Positions 8,399 to 16,189 of a DNA stretch of 32,389 nt are shown here, in pieces. Origin of the DNA: an uncultured Pseudomonadota bacterium (GTDB lineage: Bacteria; Pseudomonadota; Alphaproteobacteria; RF32; CAG-239). Position numbers and translations under genes: made by a program. A model generated the notes under the pieces. It searched no databases. It saw nothing but the letters and a program-made list of their open reading frames with translations, and was not told where the DNA came from. The stretch is from positions 1 through 32,389 of the forward strand of contig CASEZG010000015.1 of assembly GCA_949292375.1 (NCBI GenBank), in the 5' to 3' direction. Every line of letters begins with the position of its first letter. The stretch's first letter is position 1.

Positions 8399-8746
8399 TT
8401 AATCACCCCGGACACAATTATTTTGTTTCTTATCCCATATCCGCCCTAAATCCATGCACCGTTCTTGCTGATGTGCCAAAGATATTCTGACATCAAAACA
8501 GTAAAGATAAAAAAATGCACAAAATGCAATAAACAGAAAGGTATAGAGCCATTTTGAACAGGTTATAAAAAACAATCCGATAAGTGAACAGCATAAAGCT
8601 GTAATAACAGCAGTATAAATAACTATTATATCATAATTAAGATAAGGAGCAGTCAAAAAGGCCTCTAAAACTAGCATTAACAATAAAAATAAAAGAATTA
8701 TTCCTTTGAAAAAATTTACAGATATTTTTTTGGCTAATGGTTTCAT
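8399..8746 (-). CDS. Small three-helix membrane protein, unknown function
   Basis: 115 residues with about three transmembrane segments (roughly 12-34, 38-60 and 65-84), a basic N-terminus and a soluble C-terminal tail of about 30 residues with two cysteines. AAGGAA lies 9 bases before the ATG. It is the second gene of the cassette bounded by rpsI 3'-end copies and follows the SAA-like gene by 116 bases on the same strand. No family is recognised. Its place beside a cell-wall-binding protein would fit an immunity protein or a lysis accessory protein (holin-like); neither is shown by the sequence. Confidence 0.65.
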   Translation of the reverse strand: MKPLAKKISVNFFKGIILLFLLLMLVLEAFLTAPYLNYDIIVIYTAVITALCCSLIGLFFITCSKWLYTFLFIAFCAFFYLYCFDVRISLAHQQERCMDLGRIWDKKQNNCVRGD

Positions 8747-8862
8747 TTGGCTATGTTCCTTTTTTATTTTATTTTAAAATAACCCATTATTTAAAACAAC
8801 ATTTATTTATAACGGCGAGGATGTGTTGGGCAGGTTTCCAAAAGTGATCTTCCTTTTTTTGC

Positions 8863-9435
8863 TCATCCCCTTTGATTAGCCCTCCAATCTGACAAACTAT
8901 CATCCAACCCATATTTAAACACATCCTTTAATTCTTTGGCTAAGCTCATGGTCGTAGCAACGGTTTTACCCCAAGCTCCTCTTTTTGCTGCTTCATAATT
9001 CCCTTTACAATGAAAGAATTTATCAGCCCCTTCCAACCCTAACCTATTCATATCGCCAAAATTTCTAACCATATCCTTATAAGGAGCCATAATTCCCGTA
9101 TTCGTTTTTCCCGGATAGTTGTTATAATCTTTTACATAATTATCTAAAACTTTTTTAGTTTTATTTCCCCAAGTGCTATTTTTAATTTTTTCATTTATTT
9201 TTGTTTCAGTTTCGCCCGCAGGTTTTATAATCCCGTCGACTTGAAGTTTATTGTCGGCTTGAAAGCGCCTTATTCCATCAAACATTTGGTTATCGGTAAA
9301 ATTAGTTATTCCCCATTCAGGTTCTTGGTAATAGCCAAAGTCCTTAAGTTTATTTTTAACCGACAACACATCATCTGGCTCAATATCAGCAGTCGTCTCC
9401 GATACTTCTTTTTTTAATTTCAAAAAATCATACAT
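8863..9435 (-). CDS. Peptidoglycan-binding-like plus serum amyloid A-like domain protein
   Basis: 190 residues, no signal peptide. Residues about 20-80 resemble the PG_binding_1 fold (VKNKLKDFGYY..., then FDGIRRFQADNKLQVDGI) found in cell-wall enzymes and phage endolysins. Residues about 119-190 closely resemble serum amyloid A: GADKFFHCKGNYEAAKRG (136-153) matches the human SAA1 core at 13 of 18 positions as I recall that sequence, and the match continues upstream at DM..., and downstream at DSLSDWRAN (179-187). No catalytic residues are evident. The ATG has AGGGA about 9 bases upstream. It lies in the rpsI-bounded cassette with a small membrane protein. Phage-derived, secreted effector or cell-wall protein are all possible; the domain calls are from motif recognition only. 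Confidence 0.75.
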   Translation of the reverse strand: MYDFLKLKKEVSETTADIEPDDVLSVKNKLKDFGYYQEPEWGITNFTDNQMFDGIRRFQADNKLQVDGIIKPAGETETKINEKIKNSTWGNKTKKVLDNYVKDYNNYPGKTNTGIMAPYKDMVRNFGDMNRLGLEGADKFFHCKGNYEAAKRGAWGKTVATTMSLAKELKDVFKYGLDDSLSDWRANQRG

Positions 9436-9467
9436 TGTTTATTCCCTTTTTGTAATTTTAAAATGAA

Positions 9468-9496
9468 AAAATCCGCCGGAATACCCAACGGATTTT
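9468..9496 (-). terminator. Terminator-like hairpin in the leader of the SAA-like gene
   Basis: AAAATCCG (9468-9475) and CGGATTTT (9489-9496) form an 8-bp perfect stem; on the minus strand it runs into TTTTTTCATTTT. It lies 33 bases upstream of the start codon and downstream of a good promoter, so it is an attenuator candidate or the end of a short RNA. Confidence 0.6.
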
Positions 9497-9525
9497 AAAT
9501 ACACTTATGGTAAGTGATAACTAAA

Positions 9526-9554
9526 GGTATATAATATTTTTATCCCGGTGTCAA
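9526..9554 (-). promoter_or_regulatory. Sigma-70 promoter upstream of the SAA-like gene
   Basis: On the minus strand TTGACA (9549-9554), a 17-base spacer, and TATACC (9526-9531). Transcription would start near 9518, just past the rpsI terminator, and run toward the SAA-like gene through a small CACTTA/TAAGTG hairpin and the terminator at 9468-9496. Confidence 0.65.
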
Positions 9555-9574
9555 GATATTATTCCTATTTCAAC

Positions 9575-9606
9575 AAAAAAGAGGAAGTAAAAACTTCCTC
9601 TTTTTT
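9575..9606. terminator. Intrinsic terminator of rpsI
   Basis: A 14-bp perfect inverted repeat (AAAAAAGAGGAAGT at 9575-9588, partner at 9593-9606) with a 4-base loop, 21 bases past the rpsI stop. The A and T ends make it able to work in both directions. Confidence 0.92.
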
Positions 9607-9626
9607 CGTAACGTGCTCTGATAAGA

Positions 9627-10097
9627 CTAACGCTTCGAGAACTGGTAAGAACGACGAGCTTTCGCACGACCGTATTTCTTACGTTCAACCGTTCTGTCAT
9701 CACGGGTTAAGAATCCGGCTTTCTTCAATACGGCGCGGAGCTCCGGCTCGTATTCGTTCAAGGCTTTGGCAATACCGTGTTTGATAGCACCGGCCTGACC
9801 AGACAATCCACCGCCTTTTACGGTGCAAACTACGTCAAATTCGTTAACGCGGTTAGCAACTTCAAACGGCTGGTTGATAATCATCTTCAATACCGGACGA
9901 GCAAAATATTGATCAATGGATTTGTCATTAATCGTGATGTTGCCTTTACCGGGTTTTACCCATACACGAGCAACAGCGTCTTTTCTTTTACCTGTTGCAT
10001 AAGAACGGCCCTGCTTATCACGGTTGGGCTTTCTGGCAGCTTTAACTTCAGCTGTAGCAGCCTTAATTTCGTTCAAAGATTCTAATTTCTCAGCCAT
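9627..10097 (-). CDS. rpsI: Small ribosomal subunit protein uS9
   Basis: 156 residues, longer than the about 130 of E. coli because of an N-terminal extension of roughly 30 residues common in alphaproteobacteria. The family signatures are present: [14 protein letters not shown] near the start of the core, [19 protein letters not shown] in the middle and the basic tail ending in SKR that reaches the ribosomal P site. The start codon overlaps the rplM stop by one base (TAATG), so translation is coupled; AAGGAG lies about 10 bases upstream inside rplM. The last codons are repeated at 8288-8302. Confidence 0.98.
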   Translation of the reverse strand: MAEKLESLNEIKAATAEVKAARKPNRDKQGRSYATGKRKDAVARVWVKPGKGNITINDKSIDQYFARPVLKMIINQPFEVANRVNEFDVVCTVKGGGLSGQAGAIKHGIAKALNEYEPELRAVLKKAGFLTRDDRTVERKKYGRAKARRSYQFSKR

Positions 10098-10564
10098 TAT
10101 AATGCGCTCCTTTTGTTCTTTTCATTCCAAGAAGCGATGTCCAAAACCTCAGGGTTCTGAGCGGTATGCGGATGCTCGCTGCCTGCGTAAACTTTCAATT
10201 TGGTCATCTGCTGACGGCCCATCGGGTTGCGAGAAATCATACGCTCAACGGCTTTCTCAACAACTCTTTCCGGAAAACGACCATCTAACAACTTGCCAGC
10301 TGTCGTTTCTTTGATACCGCCAATCCAACCGGTATGCTTAAAATATTTCTTTGCGGTCAATTTCTTGCCGGTTAATTTTACTTTGTCGGCATTGATAACG
10401 ATAACATAGTCGCCGCAGTCCAGGTTCGGAACATAAGAAGGTTTGTTCTTGCCTTGCAAGATCTTGGCAATCTGAGCTGCCATACGACCCAAGACAACAC
10501 CTTCAGCGTCAACGACATACCATTTTCTTTCAATGTCAGACGGTTTTGTTGCATAAGTGTTCAT
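10097..10564 (-). CDS. rplM: Large ribosomal subunit protein uL13
   Basis: 155 residues, normal length for bacterial L13. [19 protein letters not shown] at the N-terminus, [18 protein letters not shown], and the [21 protein letters not shown] segment are typical. It is an assembly protein of the 50S subunit and forms the conserved rplM-rpsI operon with uS9, with a one-base stop/start overlap. Promoter at 10605-10632. Confidence 0.98.
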   Translation of the reverse strand: MNTYATKPSDIERKWYVVDAEGVVLGRMAAQIAKILQGKNKPSYVPNLDCGDYVIVINADKVKLTGKKLTAKKYFKHTGWIGGIKETTAGKLLDGRFPERVVEKAVERMISRNPMGRQQMTKLKVYAGSEHPHTAQNPEVLDIASWNEKNKRSAL

Positions 10565-10604
10565 ATTTATCTCTCTTATAAAGATGGTTGTTAAATTCGT
10601 GTTG

Positions 10605-10632
10605 AATATACAGGATAAAATTCTATTGTCAA
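10605..10632 (-). promoter_or_regulatory. Promoter of the rplM-rpsI operon
   Basis: On the minus strand TTGACA (10627-10632), a 16-base spacer and TATATT (10605-10610), giving a start near 10598 and a leader of about 34 bases. A perfect 14-bp palindrome, GGTATTATAATACC (10670-10683), lies about 40 bases upstream of the -35 and might be a regulator site. Confidence 0.7.
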
Positions 10633-10724
10633 CAATAAAAAACTTATAATTTTCAAATATTTATTTAGCGGTATTATAATACCACTTTTTAACTTATTGT
10701 TTTTACTTGGTTTTTATTATTCAT

Positions 10725-10762
10725 AAAAAAAGCTCCGCGAAAAAAATTTTCGGGAGCTTTCC
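10725..10762 (-). terminator. Intrinsic terminator of the 10780-11670 gene
   Basis: Stem of AAAGCTCC with GGAGCTTT, extended by CGAAAA/TTTTCG around a bulge, followed on the minus strand by seven T. It lies 18 bases after the stop codon. Confidence 0.88.
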
Positions 10763-10779
10763 TTAAAACCAGTTTTTTC

Positions 10780-11670
10780 TTACTTACAAGGCTGGTATAA
10801 ACCTTGTTCATCCTTGCGGAAACGCTTTTCAACTTCTTCCTCGCGCGTTTGTTCGCCGTCATCGCACCAGCTATCAGTTCTGAATACACTGATAACTTCT
10901 CCATCCGGCATTATGTCTGACAGATATACTGCTTCTAGGTAGCCGGAATTTGAGGTGTTAAACTCTGCCAGCCTGTTGTCTAATTTTAACAAACAGCGCA
11001 TTTCTCCATTTATGTACTGGAAAAGGCCTGTGTTACAAACAATGACTTCATCATTTCCGATTGCGCAACATTTGCCAATGTAGCTGAGCTTCTGCTCTTT
11101 TTGCAGAAACAACTCATCATCATCGGTTACCAGCAAATTGGAAACATCATCTCCTAATAAAAGCTGCAAAGTACAACTTTGCCATATTGTTTCTTCTCTT
11201 TTTAAAACGCAAACTTTGTCTATCAAAACATGCTTTTCTCCGGCCATCTCTATTTTTGGGAGCCCCGGCTGAGGACTGTTTTCATCATAACCGAATAACA
11301 GTAAATATTTTCTCTCTTCGCTGTTTTTGGGTTCATCACCTTCTTCCCAACATTCACCAAAGATTGCTTTCTGAGGAATCTTGAAAGTAACACCGCTCTT
11401 TGATAATGGATATTTCATCTTTTGGATTAACATAGACAACAATAGCAATTCGCGTCCGGTGGGAAATTTTCCATTCTGTTTTTGGCAGATTTCGACAGCC
11501 TGATCAAATGTTACTTTCTCAGTAAATGAAGTGCAGGTCCGTAAATAAAACTGTGGCGTAACATAAACTCCATCTCGTCTATGTTCATCATCATAATGTT
11601 CTACACATTGGATACTACAGTTTTGTAACAAACGCTCTGAATAGCGTACGATTTTATTCTTCGTTTCCAT
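10780..11670 (-). CDS. Hypothetical protein
   Basis: 296 residues, acidic, with about 16 cysteines and no signal peptide or transmembrane segment. It contains a Gly-Lys-Phe-Pro-Thr-Gly-Arg-Glu-Leu segment near residue 90 (GKFPTGRELLLLSM) and a Glu/Arg-rich C-terminal tail. No family is recognised. It is downstream of mutS on the same strand (88-base gap) and upstream of rplM, and has its own terminator. No good Shine-Dalgarno sequence precedes the ATG. The long open frame and terminator support a real gene; its cellular place is probably cytoplasmic. Confidence 0.7.
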   Translation of the reverse strand: METKNKIVRYSERLLQNCSIQCVEHYDDEHRRDGVYVTPQFYLRTCTSFTEKVTFDQAVEICQKQNGKFPTGRELLLLSMLIQKMKYPLSKSGVTFKIPQKAIFGECWEEGDEPKNSEERKYLLLFGYDENSPQPGLPKIEMAGEKHVLIDKVCVLKREETIWQSCTLQLLLGDDVSNLLVTDDDELFLQKEQKLSYIGKCCAIGNDEVIVCNTGLFQYINGEMRCLLKLDNRLAEFNTSNSGYLEAVYLSDIMPDGEVISVFRTDSWCDDGEQTREEEVEKRFRKDEQGLYQPCK

Positions 11671-11758
11671 ACAAAATAAGGTTTAAAATTATACAATAGA
11701 ATACTTAATCACTCTGAGCGGGAGAGTGGCGCAAATTTTCTTTTTTGTCAATGTTTAT

Positions 11759-14437
11759 CTAAACAAGAGCCTTGAGCTCATAAAGCTTTTCTAAGGCTTC
11801 CTTCGGTGTCATCTCATCGGGATTAAGGGCTTTTAAGGCATCTTCCGCCGCTGAACTATGCTTAACCTCTTCTTCCGCTACTTTTTTCTGCAAAGCCGCA
11901 AACAAGGGTAAGTCATCCGCAAGGTCGTTCATCTTTTTGTTCTTTTTATCATGCTCCAAGGCATCCAAAACTTGCTCGGCTCTTTTGATGACCACTGTCG
12001 GCAAGCCCGCAAGCTTGGCAACATGAATACCATAAGAACGGTCCGCTGCTCCGGGGATAACCTCATGCAAGAAAACAACCTCGTCGTTGAACTCCTTAAT
12101 CTTCATACAATGCAAGGACATCTTATTCAGCTTTGCCGTCAAAGAGGTCAGCTCATGATAGTGGGTGGCAAACAAGGCTCGGCACTTGTTCTTCTCATGC
12201 AAGTGTTCTACCACTGCCCAAGCAATGGACAAGCCATCAAAGGTGGCTGTTCCGCGCCCGATTTCATCCAAGATGACAAAGGAGCGTTCATCTGCCTGAT
12301 TCAAAATGCTTGCGGTTTCTACCATCTCAACCATAAAAGTAGAGCGACCGCGCGCTAAGTCATCCGAGGCACCAACACGAGAAAAAATCTTGTCAATCAC
12401 GCCAATCCTTGCACTCTTACAAGGTACGAAAGAACCCATTTGCGCCATAACCGCAATAATGGCGTTTTGTCGCAAAAAAGTTGACTTACCGGCCATATTC
12501 GGTCCGGTTAAGAGCCAAATCAGTGAAGTATCATCGCTTAAAGAGCAATCATTGCCGACAAAAGCTCCGGCATTCTCCTTTTCTATGGACTGCTCTACAA
12601 CGGGATGTCTGCCCTCCTCTACCTCAAAGACCAAAGAATTGTCCAAAACAGGGCGGCAATAGTTCTTCTCAATGGCCAAATCTGACAAGGCAGCCCCGAC
12701 ATCCAGCTCAGCCAAGGCTTTTGCCGTACGCGAAATGTCTTCCGAGGCAATGGCTACATCCTCAACCAAATTGTTGAAAATCTCAACTTCCATCGCCAGA
12801 GCCTTATCCGCCGCACCGCGAATTTTGTTTTCCAGATCCGACAGTTCAACCGTAGTAAAACGTGAAGCATTTAAGACCGACTGACGATGAATGAACTCTT
12901 TATTCTCCAACATCTCGGTTGCAAACTTGCTTTGCACCTCAATAAAATAGCCAATGACATTGTTATATTTTATCTTCAAATTCGCAATGCCCGTACTTTC
13001 GGCATATTTGTTTTGGAGCTCTAATATCAGCTTGTGGCTGTCGTCCTTAATCTCCTTGATTTCATCTAAGGGAGGATAATAGCCTTTCTTTACAAAGCCG
13101 CCGTCTCTTGCCAACAAAGGCAACTCTTCTTCCAAAGCTTTGTCAAGCGTTGCAACAAGGCTTGCATGATAACCCAACTTATCTACGATATTTTTCAGCG
13201 CATCGGGTAATTTTTCCAACAGAGCCTCAGTTCCTACCGCTGATAAAATATTTTTGATTTGCGGGATAGCCGCCAAGGTAGTTTTGATATTGGCTAAATC
13301 TCTTGGGCCGCCGCGACCCAAGGTCAATCTTGATACGGCACGTTCTACATCCGGACAAGACTTGAGCAGAGCCCTTAAATCCTCCCGAATCCGCGGATTA
13401 TCATTAAAAAACTCTATAACATCCAGACGTTGATTAATCTCTATTATATCAAGCAAGGGGTTGGCAACACGGTTGGCCAGCAATCTGGCTCCGGCTCCGG
13501 TTACCGTGCGGTCAATAACCGACAACAGCGACGCTCCCTTATCACCAATCATTGATTCCAAAAGTTCCAGATTGCGTCTGGTGGCACCGTCTATCTCCAT
13601 AACCTGATTGATATAAACCTTAGTCGGACGCTCAATCCGCGGAGCTTTGCCTTTTTGCGTGTTTTCCACATAGTCGAGCAAAATGCCCGCCGCAGTTACT
13701 TCCGTACGGCTGAAACTGCCGAAGGAATCCAGCGTATTTACCTTAAAAACATCCAACAAACGCTTTTCGGCATTAGCCGCGTTAAACCGAGCCTGAGGCA
13801 AAACCGTCAGTTTCTCCCGATATTCGTTCAGCAAAGAAAAGATATTTTGCTTTTGCAGAAAGGCATCCGACACTATTATCTCAACCGGCATCAACCTTGC
13901 CAAAGACGAACCCAAGAGCATGGCCTCATTCTGTGGAGTAACGTTTTGTTCCTGCGTATAAAAATCTCCGGTAGACAAATCCAACCACGAAAGACCCAAG
14001 CTTTCCCCGTTTTTGACAATGCTTAAAAGATAGTTGTTCTTGCGGGCATCCAGCAAATTGTCTTCAGTTAAGGTTCCGGCCGTTACCAGACGAATGACCT
14101 CGCGCTTGACACAGGACTTCGAGCCGCGTTTTTTGGCTTCTTTCGGGTCCTCCGTCTGTTCGCATATCGCGACTTTGAACCCCTGACGAATGAGCTTTGA
14201 CAAATAACTCTCATAGGCATGAAAAGGTACGCCACACATCGGGACATCCTGATTATCCAATTTGCCACGTTTGGTTAAAGCTATGTCCAAAGCCTTTGAA
14301 GCTATAACCGCATCATCAAAAAAAAGCTCGTAAAAATCGCCCATACGATAAAATAAAAGATAGTCTTGATGTGCGTTTTTGATTTCGAGATATTGCGCCA
14401 TCATCGGCGTCAAAGCTGTTGTCGTATTTTCTGTCAT
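11759..14437 (-). CDS. mutS: DNA mismatch repair protein MutS
   Basis: 892 residues, full length. The mismatch-binding N-terminus has YLLFYRMGDFYELF, with the Phe-x-Glu motif that contacts the mispaired base. The ATPase domain has the Walker A loop TGPNMAGKST near residue 645, then STFMVEM, the Walker B segment FVILDEIGRGTATFDG and the ATHYHEL loop. A C-terminal tail of about 90 residues carries the dimerisation region. It recognises mismatches and recruits MutL; mutL is not in the window. It is divergent from the PhoR-like kinase gene, with a 105-base gap. The Shine-Dalgarno sequence is weak. No sign of damage. Confidence 0.98.
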   Translation of the reverse strand: MTENTTTALTPMMAQYLEIKNAHQDYLLFYRMGDFYELFFDDAVIASKALDIALTKRGKLDNQDVPMCGVPFHAYESYLSKLIRQGFKVAICEQTEDPKEAKKRGSKSCVKREVIRLVTAGTLTEDNLLDARKNNYLLSIVKNGESLGLSWLDLSTGDFYTQEQNVTPQNEAMLLGSSLARLMPVEIIVSDAFLQKQNIFSLLNEYREKLTVLPQARFNAANAEKRLLDVFKVNTLDSFGSFSRTEVTAAGILLDYVENTQKGKAPRIERPTKVYINQVMEIDGATRRNLELLESMIGDKGASLLSVIDRTVTGAGARLLANRVANPLLDIIEINQRLDVIEFFNDNPRIREDLRALLKSCPDVERAVSRLTLGRGGPRDLANIKTTLAAIPQIKNILSAVGTEALLEKLPDALKNIVDKLGYHASLVATLDKALEEELPLLARDGGFVKKGYYPPLDEIKEIKDDSHKLILELQNKYAESTGIANLKIKYNNVIGYFIEVQSKFATEMLENKEFIHRQSVLNASRFTTVELSDLENKIRGAADKALAMEVEIFNNLVEDVAIASEDISRTAKALAELDVGAALSDLAIEKNYCRPVLDNSLVFEVEEGRHPVVEQSIEKENAGAFVGNDCSLSDDTSLIWLLTGPNMAGKSTFLRQNAIIAVMAQMGSFVPCKSARIGVIDKIFSRVGASDDLARGRSTFMVEMVETASILNQADERSFVILDEIGRGTATFDGLSIAWAVVEHLHEKNKCRALFATHYHELTSLTAKLNKMSLHCMKIKEFNDEVVFLHEVIPGAADRSYGIHVAKLAGLPTVVIKRAEQVLDALEHDKKNKKMNDLADDLPLFAALQKKVAEEEVKHSSAAEDALKALNPDEMTPKEALEKLYELKALV

Positions 14438-14542
14438 TTTCTAAAATTTTAAGCCTATTTAAACCTCTTTGCATTAGTTTCAGTATAATAGCTTAATTTC
14501 GGCACGCGTCTATCTTTTTTTGCAACTTATGGGACCTTTGTC

Positions 14543-15982
14543 ATGTTTGGAAAGCATAATAAGATTTTTAATATTGAAAAAAACACACAGTTTGTTGACC
14601 GCGTGCTGTTTTTGTCGCTGCCTTCCGCCTTGGTTTTTATTATGCTGGTAGCACTCCGGCTTATTACTCCGATGTTGGCGGTTATTTCGTACGCAACAAT
14701 CATTTTTTTCAATATCGTCTTTTTGTTTCCGATTACGTTTGAGCTCCAACAGCTCAAAAAATATATTACTACTCTTTCTCGGGGCGAAGATTTTGATGAA
14801 AAACTTATGACGCTTTCCGAAAAAGAAGCCAAAGAAATTGTTGATGCCGTTAATGCCATGCATCGGTTTTGGGCTCACAAAACCGATGTGTTGGAAGCTC
14901 AAACGATGTCTGACACCGCTGTTTTGGACTCTCTGCCTGACCCGATTTTGATGATTGACAGAGCCGGAAATATTCTCGGCGCGAACTTGTCTGCCAGAAA
15001 TGTTTTGGGAAATGACATCACCGAAAAAAATGTCGAAAACCTTTTTAATTCAAATAACTTTATTGAGGCGGTTTCAAAGGTTTTGAAAAAACAAAGTACT
15101 TCTGAAAACTTAATCTTTTATGTGCATACAAATAATAAAAGCAACGATGCTCAGAAACTTTATGCTCATATTAAGCAATTGCCGTGGTTATCTAAAGGCC
15201 GCGCCGTTGCGGTTATCTCGCTTTACGATATGACCAAAGCTATGCGAATTGAAAAAATGCAATCAGATTTTGTGGCCAATGCCAGCCACGAGCTCCGAAC
15301 ACCTTTGTCTATCATCTCCGGTTTTATTGAAACCCTGCAAACCTCAGCAAAAGATGATGAAGAAGCCAGAGAAAAATTCTTAAAAATTATGCGAGAACAG
15401 GCCGAGTATATGTCTGCCTTGATTGAAAACTTGCTTTCCTTGTCAAAAATAGAACTGAGCCAAGACCAAAAACCTGATGAAAAAACAAATGTTAAAAAAC
15501 TTATTGATGAGGTTGCTCAAGCATTGTCTCTCAGAGCTTCTGAGAGAGATATTAAAATAAAAACCGAGATTGATAAAAGCTTTCCTAAAGAGATTGTCGC
15601 TGACGGAAGACAAGTCAAACAAGTTATCCAAAACCTGACGGATAATGCTATAAAATACGGCTTGAGCAATAGCGATGTTACCATAAAAGCTTTTATGGTC
15701 GAAAAAATTCCTCTTTCAAAAAGTTTTAAGGTGGCTAAAGGAAATGCGGTTGCCGTTTCCATTAATAATAAAGGTCCAAAAATTACGCCAGAAAATTTGG
15801 CTCGTTTAACCGAGAGATTTTATCGTTTGCAAGAGCACAAAGACTTAAATATTAAGGGTACGGGGCTCGGGCTTTCTATCGCTAAGCAAATTATTTTGCG
15901 ACACAGAGGAAATCTCACCGTAAATTCAACATCTTATAACGGCACAACTTTTACAATTTATCTTCCGATTGAACAAAACTAG
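14543..15982 (+). CDS. phoR: PhoR-like sensor histidine kinase with altered G1 box
   Basis: 479 residues. Two transmembrane helices near residues 22-70 with almost no periplasmic loop, a PAS-like region about 125-225, the dimerisation helix with ASHELRTPL (phosphoacceptor His249), the N box (LTDNAIKYG) and the G2 box (GTGLGLSIAKQI). This order and the short loop match PhoR, which senses phosphate status through the Pst/PhoU complex. The G1 box is unusual: where DxGxG is expected the protein has NKGPK (Asn409, Lys413), lacking the aspartate that contacts adenine. The PhoB-like partner lies about 5 kb away on the other strand. A -10-like TATAAT at 14484-14489 may be its promoter. The PhoR name is likely but not certain. 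Confidence 0.75.
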   Translation: MFGKHNKIFNIEKNTQFVDRVLFLSLPSALVFIMLVALRLITPMLAVISYATIIFFNIVFLFPITFELQQLKKYITTLSRGEDFDEKLMTLSEKEAKEIVDAVNAMHRFWAHKTDVLEAQTMSDTAVLDSLPDPILMIDRAGNILGANLSARNVLGNDITEKNVENLFNSNNFIEAVSKVLKKQSTSENLIFYVHTNNKSNDAQKLYAHIKQLPWLSKGRAVAVISLYDMTKAMRIEKMQSDFVANASHELRTPLSIISGFIETLQTSAKDDEEAREKFLKIMREQAEYMSALIENLLSLSKIELSQDQKPDEKTNVKKLIDEVAQALSLRASERDIKIKTEIDKSFPKEIVADGRQVKQVIQNLTDNAIKYGLSNSDVTIKAFMVEKIPLSKSFKVAKGNAVAVSINNKGPKITPENLARLTERFYRLQEHKDLNIKGTGLGLSIAKQIILRHRGNLTVNSTSYNGTTFTIYLPIEQN

Positions 15983-16138
15983 ATAGCCTTGTTAAGAAGC
16001 TTCTCTTGAAGAAGTGTTGACATTTGGGCAAAATAATCGTATGCTAATTTTAATGGGTGTGGATTAGTGTGTTGTTTTCGTGTGCATATATACTATGCAA
16101 CGAAATGTGTTTCCGTGTAGGATTTTTTCAGATTATTT

Positions 16139-16182
16139 CCTCACCCGTTGCTGTACGCTTCGGTTTTAATTTTGTCGTGAGG
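16139..16182 (+). promoter_or_regulatory. Leader hairpin covering the ribosome binding site
   Basis: CCTCAC (16139-16144) can pair with GTGAGG (16177-16182), which contains the GAGG Shine-Dalgarno sequence 7 bases before the ATG of the cysteine-rich gene. The loop is about 32 bases, so the stem is modest. It may limit translation. Confidence 0.35.
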
Positions 16183-16189
16183 TGATATT

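Noticed and set aside
10689..10904. 71-residue minus-strand open frame overlapping the end of the 10780-11670 gene
   Set aside because: It overlaps a longer gene on the same strand and reads through that gene's terminator.
14510..14902. Minus-strand frames over the 5' end of the PhoR-like gene
   Set aside because: They oppose a gene with clear kinase motifs and have no features of their own.
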